Notes: generated by a model from the letters alone, not told the origin. A DNA stretch of 64,000 nucleotides from an uncultured Planctomycetales bacterium (GCA_903926465.1 CAIYJE010000161.1:1-64000), one strand, 5' to 3'. Shown: positions 52,379 to 62,074, counted from the stretch's first letter. Numbers and translations: made by a program.

Positions 52379-54175
52379 TCAAACGGCCTCGGCCATGGCC
52401 GTGAGCTGGAGTACGGAACGATCTTGCTCTTTCACCAGGTAGGGACGCCCGTACTTGATCTGGATATGGTCCCAGGGGAGCATCTCCTCGGTGGGCCGGG
52501 CGCGATGGGTGTAGAAGTTTACATCAATCCCGAGATCCTCGAAGGTCTCCCACCAAAGTTTGGGGTTGAAGTGTTCGCGCCAGGAGTCTAGCCGGGCGCC
52601 TCGCTTCCAAACCTCTTCAATAGCCACGGCCACCCGGCGGTCGCCACGTGTCAAAATTCCTTCCAGCAGGCTGGTCTCAACGTCGTGGCACTTCAGGGTG
52701 ACCGAGCGAACCTTGATCTTGGCCCGCATGTAGCGGTGGGCCCACTGGAAGTATTCCCGCTGCTGCATGCCGTTCCACTGGTAAGGGGTGTGGGGCTTGG
52801 GCACGAAGTTGGAAACGCTCGCCGTGACATCGGCGAACCGGCCGGTTTCTTCCTTGCCAATGCGGGCAATGGTCTCGGCCATTTCCACAATGCCATCAAG
52901 GTCGGCAGGTCGCTCGCCTGGCAAACCGCACAGGAAGTAAAGCTTCACTCGGCGCCAGCCGCGTTTAAAGGCTTCGCGGCAGCCGTCGTAAAGGTCTTGG
53001 TTGTTGATCGGCTTACGGATTTGCTGACGCATGTCATCGCGAGCCACTTCGGGGGCCAAGGTCAGGCCGCCCCGCTTCCCCTCTTCCAGAAGAGCGGGAA
53101 TCTTTTTGAGCATCTCGGTAATGCGCAGGCTGGGCAGCGAGATCTTGACCCCCAGTGGGGAGAAGACCTCACTCATCCGCTTGACGAGTTCTTCAAAGTG
53201 GGGGTAATCGCTGGATGAGAGGGAGAGCAGGCTGATCTCGTCGTGGCCGGTGTTCCGGTACGCCTCAAGTGCCCCCTCCACAATGCACTCTACCGGCCGG
53301 TAGCGGAGCGGTCGTTTGATGACCGTGCTCTGGCAGAACCGGCACTGCCAGGGGCAGCCACGCATAATCTCAATGGCAATCCGGTCGTGTGCCGTTTCCA
53401 CGAAGGAGACAATTGGCCGGGTCGGTAGCGGACTATCGACGGTGAAGTCGGTCACCACGCAGGGGCGGATTGCCTCTGGGATGTCATCGCGGGTTCGGTT
53501 CAGGCCAACCTGAATCCCGTCTTCGTTATATTCAGGCTCATAGAACCTGGGCACGTAGGCCCAGTCCACCTTGGACGCAATTTGCGCCAGCTTGTCTTCC
53601 CGGCTCAGGCCCGAATCTTTCAACGCCCGCCACATGTCGCACACCATCGGTAGGCTCGGCTCACCGTCGCCTATCACGAATAGGTCCACGAACGGGGCGA
53701 GCAATTCCGGATTCTGAGAGCCGGGGCCGCCCGCGATGATCAGCGGGTCTGAAGGCGTTCGCTCGTCGGCATGCAGCGGAATCCCACCCAGGTCCAGCAT
53801 CGTCAGCACATTGGTGTAGCTGATCTCATATTGCAGAGAGAAGCCAACAACGTCGAACTGGCTGAGCGGGGTGAACGATTCCAGGCTATACAATGGAACG
53901 TTATGAGCCCGCAGGGCGGCTTCCATGTCGGGCAATGGCGTGAAAGCCCGCTCACAAGCCCAGCCGCGTTGATGCATGATATTGTAAAGGATCTGCATCC
54001 CGTGGTGGCTCATCCCCAGCGCATAGGTGTCTGGAAATGCCAGGCAGACGGTCCCCTTACTCTCGGCATGATTTTTCGAGATCGAGTTGAACTCGCCCCC
54101 GATATACTGCGCAGGAGTGGTGATCGTTGGGAGGATGCGGCGGGTCACGTACTCTTTAAGAGACGCATTCAACAT
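52379..54175 (-). CDS. TIGR03960-type B12-binding radical SAM protein
   Basis: This 598-residue protein has an N-terminal cobalamin-binding-like region (YIGGEFNSISKNHAES..., CLAFPDTYALGMSHHGMQILYN), then a radical SAM barrel with the CxxxCxxC cluster motif in IEIMRGCPWQCRFCQST near residue 275, and a KVSLPSLRI-like second half with LTLAPEVA. In many genomes this family is encoded next to a TIGR03936 (DUF2344) partner and RNase E/G; here it stands alone. The reaction is not established. Start: ATG 54175; upstream is the divergent pdxA gene. Confidence 0.92.
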   Translation of the reverse strand: MLNASLKEYVTRRILPTITTPAQYIGGEFNSISKNHAESKGTVCLAFPDTYALGMSHHGMQILYNIMHQRGWACERAFTPLPDMEAALRAHNVPLYSLESFTPLSQFDVVGFSLQYEISYTNVLTMLDLGGIPLHADERTPSDPLIIAGGPGSQNPELLAPFVDLFVIGDGEPSLPMVCDMWRALKDSGLSREDKLAQIASKVDWAYVPRFYEPEYNEDGIQVGLNRTRDDIPEAIRPCVVTDFTVDSPLPTRPIVSFVETAHDRIAIEIMRGCPWQCRFCQSTVIKRPLRYRPVECIVEGALEAYRNTGHDEISLLSLSSSDYPHFEELVKRMSEVFSPLGVKISLPSLRITEMLKKIPALLEEGKRGGLTLAPEVARDDMRQQIRKPINNQDLYDGCREAFKRGWRRVKLYFLCGLPGERPADLDGIVEMAETIARIGKEETGRFADVTASVSNFVPKPHTPYQWNGMQQREYFQWAHRYMRAKIKVRSVTLKCHDVETSLLEGILTRGDRRVAVAIEEVWKRGARLDSWREHFNPKLWWETFEDLGIDVNFYTHRARPTEEMLPWDHIQIKYGRPYLVKEQDRSVLQLTAMAEAV

Positions 54176-54428
54176 CAGACTACCTCGTCGGAGTGTCGAG
54201 AAATTGCGGCAAATGGGCGGTGCCGTGTTCCCGATCCAGCTCCGGGTGGGTCATGGATCTGGTTAGACAGCCTATAATAGCCGCTCAGGGTCACTTCAGA
54301 TAGCGATTCTGGTTGCGGTACAGGGTTAAAACGGTAAACAACCCCCTGCAGTGCTGGAAACCTGGCCAGGGGTCAGGCGATTTCTGGCACGCGGGTGGGC
54401 TACGAGGACACAGGGACCATTGCGAGCC

Positions 54429-55496
54429 ATGGACACGAATCTGCCTCGACCGGTTCCCAGTATGCTCCCGATCGTGGCCTTGACGCTGGGCGATGTGGCC
54501 GGAGTTGGCCCGGAGCTGGCCGTTCAACTGTTGACCTCTGAGCCTGACCTTTACCAGAGCGTTCGCCCGATTGTGGTGGGATCGGCGGCTATCCTCAGGC
54601 GAGCGGTCGATTTGCTGGGGGCAACGGTTACAGTCTTGCCGATCCAACTACCTTCAGAGGCCATCGCCAGTCCCAAGCAAATCCTTTGCATCGAGGCCGC
54701 GACTCAGGATCTTTCAGGCCTTGTGCCTGGCCAGATTGATGCCCGGGCAGGCCAAGCCGCCTATGAATTTCTGGACCGAGCCATCGACCTGGCGTTTGCC
54801 GGGCAGGTTGATGCCATCACCACGCTCCCCTTGCAGAAGGAATCTCTGCACCTGGCGGGGGTGCCTCACCCTGGCCATACCGAGATCCTGGCCGAGAAAT
54901 GTGGGGGTCTGGAGCATGCCATGATGCTTTTTGTCGGACCGCCGATCAGCCGGACCGAGTCTGGGCTGGCCGTACTCCATGCCACGTTGCATGTACCGCT
55001 TCGGAAAGTGTTTGAATTACTGACCGTCGAACGGGTCATGACCGCCATTATGCTGGCAGACCAGGCTTTGCGGCCCTTGACAGCCGGCAATCCCCCGCGC
55101 ATTGGTGTGGCCGGCCTGAACCCGCATGCGGGTGAGCATGGCCTTTTTGGTACCGAAGAATCCACCATCATCGAGCCCGCGATTCAGAGTTGCCGTGAGT
55201 CTGGAATTCTGGTCTCTGGCCCCTACCCGGCCGATACCCTGTTCCGCCGCGGGCTCAACGGCGAATTTGACGCTGTGATTGCGATGTATCATGACCAGGG
55301 GCATGCCGCCGTCAAATCGGTTGCCTTTCACGAAGCGGTCAACGTGACCCTGGGTTTGCCCATCGTCCGTACCAGCGTGGCACACGGGACCGCGTTTGAC
55401 ATTGCCTGGAAGGGGATTGCCGATCCCTCAAGCCTCCGCACGGCGGTACTTCTGGCAACCCGGATTGTGGCTGGCAAACGCAAGCTGGGGCAATGA
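54429..55496 (+). CDS. pdxA: 4-hydroxythreonine-4-phosphate dehydrogenase
   Basis: PdxA oxidises 4-phosphohydroxythreonine in the deoxyxylulose-independent branch of pyridoxal phosphate synthesis. Conserved stretches include LTLGDVAGVGPELAVQ near the start, TTLPLQKESLHLAGVPHPGHTEILAE (metal-binding His), GLNPHAGEHGLFGTEE, GPYPADTLF, MYHDQGHAAVKSVAFHEAVNVTLGLP and RTSVAHGTAFDIA. I use ATG 54429; ATG 54462 (family-like MLPIVALTLGD) is an alternative. The gene is divergent from the radical SAM gene and converges on the 55511 gene, 14 bases apart. Confidence 0.95.
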   Translation: MDTNLPRPVPSMLPIVALTLGDVAGVGPELAVQLLTSEPDLYQSVRPIVVGSAAILRRAVDLLGATVTVLPIQLPSEAIASPKQILCIEAATQDLSGLVPGQIDARAGQAAYEFLDRAIDLAFAGQVDAITTLPLQKESLHLAGVPHPGHTEILAEKCGGLEHAMMLFVGPPISRTESGLAVLHATLHVPLRKVFELLTVERVMTAIMLADQALRPLTAGNPPRIGVAGLNPHAGEHGLFGTEESTIIEPAIQSCRESGILVSGPYPADTLFRRGLNGEFDAVIAMYHDQGHAAVKSVAFHEAVNVTLGLPIVRTSVAHGTAFDIAWKGIADPSSLRTAVLLATRIVAGKRKLGQ

Positions 55497-55510
55497 GCGC
55501 AGGCGAGTTC

Positions 55511-56779
55511 TTACCGCCTGACAATACGGACCTCGTGCCAGGCGCCCACGATTTGGCCGGGCCAAACGGCCCTGATTTCTGCGTGCGCCCAGCCCACATG
55601 GGGATCGGGCGTGAGCACCAACCGCACCTGATAGGTTCCTGGTTGCTCAAGAACGGGTTCCTTGGCCGCTTCGATCCTGAGTGGAACGGCCTGGTCGAAC
55701 GGTATGCCGGGCTGGTGGGTTGCCGCCCTGACTGAAACCCCTGCGTTGAGTTTTCCGGCCGGTTCCCGGAACTCCAGTTCGGTCCGGTGTGCCAGGTCGG
55801 CATTGAGCTTGCCCAGAAGCAAGGCGGGTTGCCCGGCGATGGCAAAAACCGGATCAATGGCGCAGTAGCCGATGGCACCGGTAGCATCTTCGCCGCTGAA
55901 TTTTAGGTGAACGGCGGCGTTCATGGTCTCCGCGGTTTCGGCGTCGGGACCGGTCAGAATTGAGTTCGCCTCAAGCGTTGGGTCCATCTCGAACCGGAAC
56001 GGGACCTGGGGCAAGTCCAGTTCCCACTGAGAGGTCAGGCCGGCTGTTCGGACGCGGGCCTGAAATGCGATGGCTTGTTCCTGGGTGCCGGTCAGGTCGG
56101 ACGGGTCAAGCTCGAACCGGATCGGTCCCGTATTCACGGCCCAGGGGCTAAACTGTTCAAGGGCTGCGCGTGGGGCCCCTCGGATCCGCCACTGCCACTC
56201 CAGTTGAGACGGTTTGAGACCGGTTCCTTGCGGTTCCAGCCCGGCCAGACCGAAATCGACCTGGAACTGGATTGGGGCCTTGAGTCCGCGCGGGTAACGC
56301 CTTCGGGCTTTCCATTGAACGTCATACAGCCGGGTGGAAACCGCTTTCTCTTCCTCGGCAATCAGTTCATCCTTGGCCCAGAGTTTCAGGAGCGCGCGGC
56401 CGGCCGCCTTGCGAGAGGCTTCCGGCTGGGCTGGATCCAGGAGTCCAAACAGATCGGGGAGCGCCAACCGGCCGTGTTCGGCCAGGGCCTCGATCTCTGC
56501 AGGGGTTGGGTTCCCGGCTTCAAGCCTGCGGAACGCACGTCTGGCCCTGAGGCTCTGAAGCAACTTTCGTCCGCCGCCCGCAAACAGGGCCAGGGCGAGC
56601 ACCAGCCACACATATCCCCTTGGCTGTGTGTACCAGGGAACAGGCTCGGTTGCCCGCTTGGTTCGTGGGTCCCCGGGTTGGTCCGCTTGTCTGTTGGCAT
56701 CGGCTCGGTTGGCGGAATTCTGGTCCCTGGGCGGCGATGTTGTTCCGTCCCGATCCTGGGCCCAACGTGGATCACGCAC
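55511..56779 (-). CDS. Single-pass membrane protein of unknown family
   Basis: I do not recognise this protein. From GTG 56779 it has 422 residues: an Arg/Pro/Asp-rich N-terminus, one hydrophobic segment (YVWLVLALALFAGGG) about residues 55-69, and then a long soluble part with predicted beta segments and no recognisable motif. I prefer GTG 56779 because GAGG is 8 bases upstream and the start overlaps the STN-like gene's stop (56772); the frame is open to ATG 56854. It looks like the last gene of a three-gene unit with the STN-like and PfkB-like genes. Function unknown. Confidence 0.7.
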   Translation of the reverse strand: MRDPRWAQDRDGTTSPPRDQNSANRADANRQADQPGDPRTKRATEPVPWYTQPRGYVWLVLALALFAGGGRKLLQSLRARRAFRRLEAGNPTPAEIEALAEHGRLALPDLFGLLDPAQPEASRKAAGRALLKLWAKDELIAEEEKAVSTRLYDVQWKARRRYPRGLKAPIQFQVDFGLAGLEPQGTGLKPSQLEWQWRIRGAPRAALEQFSPWAVNTGPIRFELDPSDLTGTQEQAIAFQARVRTAGLTSQWELDLPQVPFRFEMDPTLEANSILTGPDAETAETMNAAVHLKFSGEDATGAIGYCAIDPVFAIAGQPALLLGKLNADLAHRTELEFREPAGKLNAGVSVRAATHQPGIPFDQAVPLRIEAAKEPVLEQPGTYQVRLVLTPDPHVGWAHAEIRAVWPGQIVGAWHEVRIVRR

Positions 56780-57437
56780 TCTTGCGCCTCTTTCTAGCCG
56801 GGGATTCTTCGGGGTTCGCTTCGCCGGCCTCTGGGTTCTCGCTTGGCTGTGCATCGCCTGGAAGCAATTCTTCGGGCGTCGCTGGCGTTTTCATACCGGG
56901 GTCCTCTCCCACCCCTGCGGTTGCCTCTCTCAGTAGTTGCACCTCGGTGCGAAGGTCATGAATTTCCAGATGGAGGGTGGAAAGCTCATTCAGGATCAGG
57001 CGGAATGGGTCGGCGGCGCTACGGTCGTCGGTCAGGATCAGCAGGTTATCTTCCGGTACCACCTGGTACGTCATGGCCACCTGGTCCAGCAAAAGCTGCA
57101 GGCTGGTCTTGAGGCGGGCCCCGTTGAGTTCGAGCTGAACGGTGTCAGCCGGCTCCAGTTCCAGGCGAATCAAGGCCGCTCGATCCAGCACCACGGGAAT
57201 CCCGAGCTTTTCTGCGAGCACAATCGCGACTTGTTCCAGCGAGGTTCGTTGCGCGAATGGCATATTAAAAGAGCGTAGGAGCAGGTCTTGCACGCCCGGC
57301 GTTAGCTGGGCGGTTGGAGCCGCCACCGGAGGATTGGCTGGCACGCTGGACTGCCCACGGAAATTTCTTGGGCTGGCCCCGATCAGCAACACGAGTAGCC
57401 CCGCCAGCGAGACACTTGACCACGACCATCGTTTCAT
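56772..57437 (-). CDS. Exported protein with a secretin/STN-like short domain
   Basis: The 221-residue product has a signal-like N-terminus (MKRWSWSSVSLAGLLVLLIGAS) followed by a low-complexity linker and a domain at about 50-140 that resembles the STN/secretin short domain: FAQRTSLEQVAIVLAEKLG, VQLELNGARLKTSLQLLLDQVAMTY and EDNLLILTD. Such domains recur in planctomycete envelope proteins. After it comes an acidic, Glu/Pro-rich tail ending in KRRKSA. Start: ATG 57437 with AGGA upstream; the frame is open to 57530. It lies 34 bases downstream of the PfkB-like gene and overlaps the next gene by eight bases. It is probably exported; role unknown. Confidence 0.75.
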   Translation of the reverse strand: MKRWSWSSVSLAGLLVLLIGASPRNFRGQSSVPANPPVAAPTAQLTPGVQDLLLRSFNMPFAQRTSLEQVAIVLAEKLGIPVVLDRAALIRLELEPADTVQLELNGARLKTSLQLLLDQVAMTYQVVPEDNLLILTDDRSAADPFRLILNELSTLHLEIHDLRTEVQLLREATAGVGEDPGMKTPATPEELLPGDAQPSENPEAGEANPEESPARKRRKSA

Positions 57438-57471
57438 CGAAGTCCATCCTGGGTTTGCCGGGAAATGGGTC

Positions 57472-58695
57472 TCAGGCATGCTTGGTGCCCGGCGAACTGC
57501 ATGGTGCCACCTGGCGATGGGGTGAGACAACCCCTTGCTTCAATGCTGCTTCGATGGCGTCTTGGGTTGGGAAGCCGAAACGCTCTTGATCCAGCACCAG
57601 TGCGGCCGCTGCGCTGGCCCGCTGGCCGGTTTCACGCCACCAGTCGGGGCTGGCCTGGAAAGGGAGAGGATCGGCTCCAAAATCGGAACCCGCACCTGTA
57701 TCCAGGATCGCCCTGAGAATGGTCGAGGTGAAGGTTTCCCCTGCACGGTTGGTGTCTCTGGGCGGCTCGATCCGTGGGAAAGCGGGGATCAGGATCGGTG
57801 CCGAGAGCTGGCTGTGCTGCCGGACCCTGATCTGCGCTCCTCGCTCGGCGTCGGTCAGAATCTGGAGCCACGCCGATTCTTCAAGAGCCGATCGATCGGC
57901 GTCGGTCATCGCGCCCCACTCTCCGGCGTTACAGCTCAAAACATCAAGGTCTGAAGCCAGCCTTTCGATTGGATATTCCCTGTCGATGGCGTTCCGCATG
58001 GCTGGGGCAAAGACCCGGAGCGGGCGGCCGGGTTGCTGGGAATTGCGGCTGGCTTTGGTGGCCTGGGAAAGGATTTCAGCCGAGATCCGGTTCGGCAGTC
58101 CGGTCACGATGATCGCGTCTGGAGCGGCAACCAGACCGGTGAGAGGTAAATCCTGGAGCTGAAGCGAGGCGTGGCAGCCCCGGAATCCGATCGCCAGTTT
58201 GTCTCCGTGGACGCCGCTGGAAATCAGAAGTGTCCAGTCGCTGGTGGGCCAGGAACCGTGCACGGCCGTTTGAATAATCGCCTGGGCGTTCAGTCTGGCG
58301 GAAACTTCCTGCCCCATGGAATCGTTTCCGGCAGCCCAGATCAGTTGGCCACCCAATGCGCATGCGTATCCGGCTCCCATACCGCCCAGGTCATCGTTCC
58401 AGCCTGAGCCGTGGACGTGACTGGACCAGGGCGTTGTGCGGTTTTCCGAGGCTAGCACACCGTTCAGTTCGATCCGTCCGGTTGGCCCTGGCCAGTATTC
58501 TGAAAGCGTAATTCTGATCTCGTTTCCAGCGACATCGGCCAGCGTCAGTTGGCCTGCGTCTCCCGGTTGAAGCCTCAGGGCCTCAACACTGCGGTCGAGG
58601 GGCCGGCCCGCATCGGGTAAGATAGACCGATCAACTCTGAGCACTCGGTCAAGGTAGGCCGGGCCGTAAACAACGGTGGACCAAGGCTGGGGCAT
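57472..58695 (-). CDS. PfkB-like (ribokinase-fold) protein with an altered catalytic motif
   Basis: The 407-residue product follows the ribokinase/PfkB fold: VVYGPAYLDRVLRVD near the N-terminus, GMGAGYACALGGQLIWAAGNDSMGQEVSARL (the Gly-rich region), and DLDVLSCNAGEWGAM (PfkB-like NxxE). The second PfkB signature, usually GAGD with the catalytic Asp, reads DTNRAGETF near residue 315, so the Asp is Glu and a Gly is Arg. It may be a kinase of unusual specificity or a ligand-binding pseudokinase. ATG 58695 has only a weak GAGA ribosome site. It opens a three-gene unit with the STN-like protein. Confidence 0.82.
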   Translation of the reverse strand: MPQPWSTVVYGPAYLDRVLRVDRSILPDAGRPLDRSVEALRLQPGDAGQLTLADVAGNEIRITLSEYWPGPTGRIELNGVLASENRTTPWSSHVHGSGWNDDLGGMGAGYACALGGQLIWAAGNDSMGQEVSARLNAQAIIQTAVHGSWPTSDWTLLISSGVHGDKLAIGFRGCHASLQLQDLPLTGLVAAPDAIIVTGLPNRISAEILSQATKASRNSQQPGRPLRVFAPAMRNAIDREYPIERLASDLDVLSCNAGEWGAMTDADRSALEESAWLQILTDAERGAQIRVRQHSQLSAPILIPAFPRIEPPRDTNRAGETFTSTILRAILDTGAGSDFGADPLPFQASPDWWRETGQRASAAAALVLDQERFGFPTQDAIEAALKQGVVSPHRQVAPCSSPGTKHA

Positions 58696-58848
58696 CAGAT
58701 TTCTCGCAAGCCGTCCTGCCCAAGGTGGGAACCGCGTTCCGGGCAGGATTGTCGATCAGTAAGATACTGGATCTTCGGGGCCGAGCGGGAGTCTGCCGGC
58801 CCGAACCGCAAGAGCCGGTCATGAACAATACAGCAGGAGGCCAGGCCG

Positions 58849-59724
58849 TTGTCGCTTGATACGTCCGTCGAATCCCTCGACCATCCGGTGGATAATGCGC
58901 CCGTGCGTTCCATGAGCCACAAAGGGCTGACTCTGGAGGGGTATTCGCGGGCCGCGGTTCAGACTTACTGGCGGGTTCCTGAGTTGAAGTTGGGGTTCGA
59001 TCTGGGGCTCCAGCCCTGGTCTTTCATGACCACCCCCAACTGGTTTGTTTCGCACACCCACCTCGACCACATTGCCGCGCTTCCGGTTTACGTAGCCCGC
59101 AGGCGTTTGATGAAGATGGAGCCGCCCACCATCTACCTTCCGGCCTCCGCCGTAGAGCCGGTTGAGCGGTTGCTGCGGGCCGTGGAGCGCCTGGATCGGG
59201 GTCGACTGCCCGTGAAGCTGGTGGGGGTAGAACCCGGCCAGGAAGTTGAACTCTCACGTGAACTGGTTGTGAGTGTTCATGCAACCAAGCATACAATTCC
59301 CTCGCTCGGTTTTATTGTTTGGGAGCGTCGAAAGAAGCTCAAACCGGAGTTTCAGAATCTTTCCGGAGAGGAAATCCGTGATTTGCGGCTCTCGGGCATT
59401 GAGGTCTCTGCGGAAATCCGGCTTCCCAAGGTGGCATTTTTGGGCGACACCGCGCCGGCTGGCTTGGACGCCTGTCCCGATGCTTACAAGGCCGAGATCT
59501 TGATCTTGGAAATGACCTTTGTGGCCCGAGGCGAGCGTCCCGAGGTCATTCACAAGTACGGTCACATGCACCTGGATGACATTTTGGCCCGCGCCGACCG
59601 CTTTGAGAATGACTGGATTGTGGCTTCTCACTTCAGTACCAGGCTTCATCCAGACGTGATCCACAAAGTGGTTGAAAAGCAATTGCCAGAGCATTTGAAG
59701 TCCAGGGTCAAGATCTGGCTTTGA
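58849..59724 (+). CDS. Ribonuclease Z-like metallo-beta-lactamase-fold hydrolase
   Basis: The 291-residue product carries the canonical MBL metal motif [11 protein letters not shown] (about residues 67-77), a [12 protein letters not shown] stretch with the metal-binding Asp, [22 protein letters not shown] and a closing [14 protein letters not shown]. The layout is like ribonuclease Z (tRNA 3' processing) and related nucleases, although its length and lack of an obvious exosite arm leave room for another phosphodiesterase. The start is TTG 58849 with a full AGGAGG 8 bases upstream; ATG 58912 is an alternative. It is divergent from the PfkB-like gene. Confidence 0.85.
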   Translation: MSLDTSVESLDHPVDNAPVRSMSHKGLTLEGYSRAAVQTYWRVPELKLGFDLGLQPWSFMTTPNWFVSHTHLDHIAALPVYVARRRLMKMEPPTIYLPASAVEPVERLLRAVERLDRGRLPVKLVGVEPGQEVELSRELVVSVHATKHTIPSLGFIVWERRKKLKPEFQNLSGEEIRDLRLSGIEVSAEIRLPKVAFLGDTAPAGLDACPDAYKAEILILEMTFVARGERPEVIHKYGHMHLDDILARADRFENDWIVASHFSTRLHPDVIHKVVEKQLPEHLKSRVKIWL

Positions 59725-59850
59725 ACGCGTGTCTGAACCCGCCAGGTTCCCCATCAGGCCTGGATCGCATCAGGATCGCTTCTGGGGATCCGGGTGGATC
59801 TGGTATGATGGATGCTCACACAAATCTTCCCAGGGACGAGCGTTTCGACA

Positions 59851-61638
59851 ATGGCCGTGCTGCTGCAAATCCGCAATGCGTACAAGAGTTATGGTGGACA
59901 GGCGTTGCTGGATGGGGCGGAAGCCTCAATCACCGATGACGTGAAGGTTGGCTTTGTCGGACGCAATGGCGCGGGGAAAAGTACGCTCCTGAAGATTTTG
60001 CTGGGTGAAGAGGAGCTGGATCGTGGTGAGGTGATCCGGCACCCCAAGCTCCGGCTTGGCTATTTACGCCAGCATGATGCCTTCTTGCCGAACGAGACGG
60101 TGCTGGACTTCCTCATGCGAGACAGCGAGCAGCCAGACTGGCGCTGCGGAGAGGTGGCTGCACAATTTGAGCTGAAAGGGGCTTATCTGGAAGGGCCCGT
60201 TGGCAAGCTCTCTGGTGGCTGGCAGACCCGTGTGAAGCTGGCGGCCCTGTTGCTGCATTCACCTAACCTGCTGCTGCTCGACGAACCGACGAACTTCCTG
60301 GACTTGCGCACTCAAATCTTGCTGGAGCACTTCCTCAAGAACTATGACCAGGCCTGCCTGATTGTCTCACACGATCGGTCGTTTCTGGCGGCCACCTGCG
60401 ATCACACGCTGGACCTTTCGCGCGGCAAGCTGACGATGTACCCCGGCAAGGTTGATGCCTACCAGGAGTACCAGAAGGAACGACGCATTCAGGATGAGCG
60501 GGTGAATGCCGGCGTGATGGCCAAGAAGAAGCACCTTGAGGAATTCATTGCCAAGAACAAGGCTCGCGCCAGTACCGCCACCCGGGCGAAGTCCAAGGAA
60601 AAGCAGCTTGAGAAGCTTGAGACCATTGAAATTCCACCCGAAGAGCCAAGGGTGAGCATTCGCCCACCCCAGGTGGATCCACGCCGAGGTTCAGCGCTCC
60701 GGTGCATCGAAGTGGCCATTGGTTATCCAGAGCGGCAAATTGCCACCGGGATCGGCGTGGAAGTGGTGCACGGTGATCGTGCGGCGATTGTGGGTGACAA
60801 CGGACAAGGGAAAACCACGTTCCTGCGAACCATTGTCGATTCGCTGCCGGCGATGGCGGGCGAGGTTCGCTGGGGCCACGGTTGCTCGGTGGGGATTTAC
60901 GCCCAGCATGTGTACACCAGCCTGCCGCAAACGCAGACCGTCTATGATTTTCTGGAGAATACCGCCCCTGGCGGTACCAAGACCCAGGAAATTTTGAACG
61001 GCGCTGCCTCGATGCTGTTCCGGGGCGCAGACCTCAAGAAGAAGATCTCGTTCCTCTCTGGTGGAGAGCGAGCCAGGCTCTGCCTGGCCGGGTTGATGCT
61101 CAGCCAGCACAACATCCTGATTTTGGACGAACCTGGTAACCACCTGGATGTTGAAACCGTGGACTCGCTCTGCGACGCACTTCTGGGCTACAAAGGGACG
61201 GTGATCTTTACCAGCCACGATCGTTACTTCGTTCAGCGGGTTGCGACGTCGATCATTGAAGTGCGAGACGGCCGCGTGGTGAACTACAACGGCGGCTATG
61301 AGAGCTACCTGTACTCCGTGAACCGCGAGATTGAGGAAGGCGAACGCGAAAATGCCACGCGGATGGCAAAGGCGCCCGCCGAGGTGCTCAAGTCCAAGTC
61401 CGTTTCCAAGTCGGCAAAACGGAGTGAGAAAGACGTTCGCAAGGAGATGAACAACGTTGAGAAGGCCATTGCCCGACTCGACGAACAGCGCAAACTCGCC
61501 AATGAGCAGTTCATGAAGGTGACCGATTCCAAGGAATCGCTCCGCCTCCATGGCGAAGTGGAAGAATTGACCAAGCAACTGACCGAGGCCGAGGAGCGCT
61601 GGTGCGTGCTGCAAGAGGAGCTCGGCGATAATTACTGA
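59851..61638 (+). CDS. ABC-F family ATPase (Uup/EttA-like)
   Basis: ABC-F proteins bind ribosomes or nucleic acids and have no membrane part. The 595-residue product has two ABC domains: Walker A GRNGAGKST, LSGGWQTRVKLAALL, LLLDEPTNFLDL for the first, GDNGQGKTT, LSGGERARLCLAGLML, LILDEPGNHLDVE for the second. The linker between them (about residues 215-280) is long and basic. A C-terminal coiled coil (about 505-590, KKEMNNVEKAIARLDEQRKL-type) matches the Uup subgroup. Start: ATG 59851; the frame is open from 59812. Likely role: translation factor or DNA-related (Uup); not decidable. Confidence 0.93.
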   Translation: MAVLLQIRNAYKSYGGQALLDGAEASITDDVKVGFVGRNGAGKSTLLKILLGEEELDRGEVIRHPKLRLGYLRQHDAFLPNETVLDFLMRDSEQPDWRCGEVAAQFELKGAYLEGPVGKLSGGWQTRVKLAALLLHSPNLLLLDEPTNFLDLRTQILLEHFLKNYDQACLIVSHDRSFLAATCDHTLDLSRGKLTMYPGKVDAYQEYQKERRIQDERVNAGVMAKKKHLEEFIAKNKARASTATRAKSKEKQLEKLETIEIPPEEPRVSIRPPQVDPRRGSALRCIEVAIGYPERQIATGIGVEVVHGDRAAIVGDNGQGKTTFLRTIVDSLPAMAGEVRWGHGCSVGIYAQHVYTSLPQTQTVYDFLENTAPGGTKTQEILNGAASMLFRGADLKKKISFLSGGERARLCLAGLMLSQHNILILDEPGNHLDVETVDSLCDALLGYKGTVIFTSHDRYFVQRVATSIIEVRDGRVVNYNGGYESYLYSVNREIEEGERENATRMAKAPAEVLKSKSVSKSAKRSEKDVRKEMNNVEKAIARLDEQRKLANEQFMKVTDSKESLRLHGEVEELTKQLTEAEERWCVLQEELGDNY

Positions 61639-61676
61639 GCCGCGAGTCTGCACACGGCTGATCCGGAACTGAGTCC

Positions 61677-61988
61677 ATGACCCCCCATGAGAACCCGATG
61701 GCCACTCCACTCTCCTGGAGCCAGTCCCGCCTGATCGCCTACCGTATTCTGGGTATCGCCTTACTCGCGGTCGGCGGGTACGTCCAGGGCGTGACATTAG
61801 ACAATGCTGGGTATCCATGGCTGGTGGCATTCGGGGTACTGGCGTTTCTGATGGCTGGACTCATTGTTGTTGATGTGGTTTACGCGGCCTGGCGTGGCGA
61901 TGGCCAGGCCTGTCGGCACTGCGGGCATGTTCGCAAACTGAAATCCTTTCGGTTCTCCAGCCCGTGTCCTCAGTGTGGCCAGGGCTGA
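61677..61988 (+). CDS. Small two-helix membrane protein with a zinc ribbon
   Basis: The 103-residue product has two membrane helices (about residues 24-43 and 50-70) and a C-terminal four-Cys zinc ribbon (CRHCGHVRKLK...CPQCG). It probably sits in the inner membrane with the zinc ribbon on the cytosolic side. Two possible starts (61677 and 61698) fit. It is 39 bases after the ABC-F gene and may be in the same transcript. I do not recognise the family. Confidence 0.65.
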   Translation: MTPHENPMATPLSWSQSRLIAYRILGIALLAVGGYVQGVTLDNAGYPWLVAFGVLAFLMAGLIVVDVVYAAWRGDGQACRHCGHVRKLKSFRFSSPCPQCGQG

Positions 61989-62074
61989 GAGGGTTCCGGT
62001 CATCGGCGTCTTCGGAGTTTGCATTCTGTCACTGCGGGGCTCTGATTCTGGTCTGTGAGTGTTCGAGGTTTGTC

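Noticed and set aside
60691-61830. 379-codon minus frame opposite the ABC-F gene
   Set aside because: Antisense to the second Walker A, signature and Walker B motifs.
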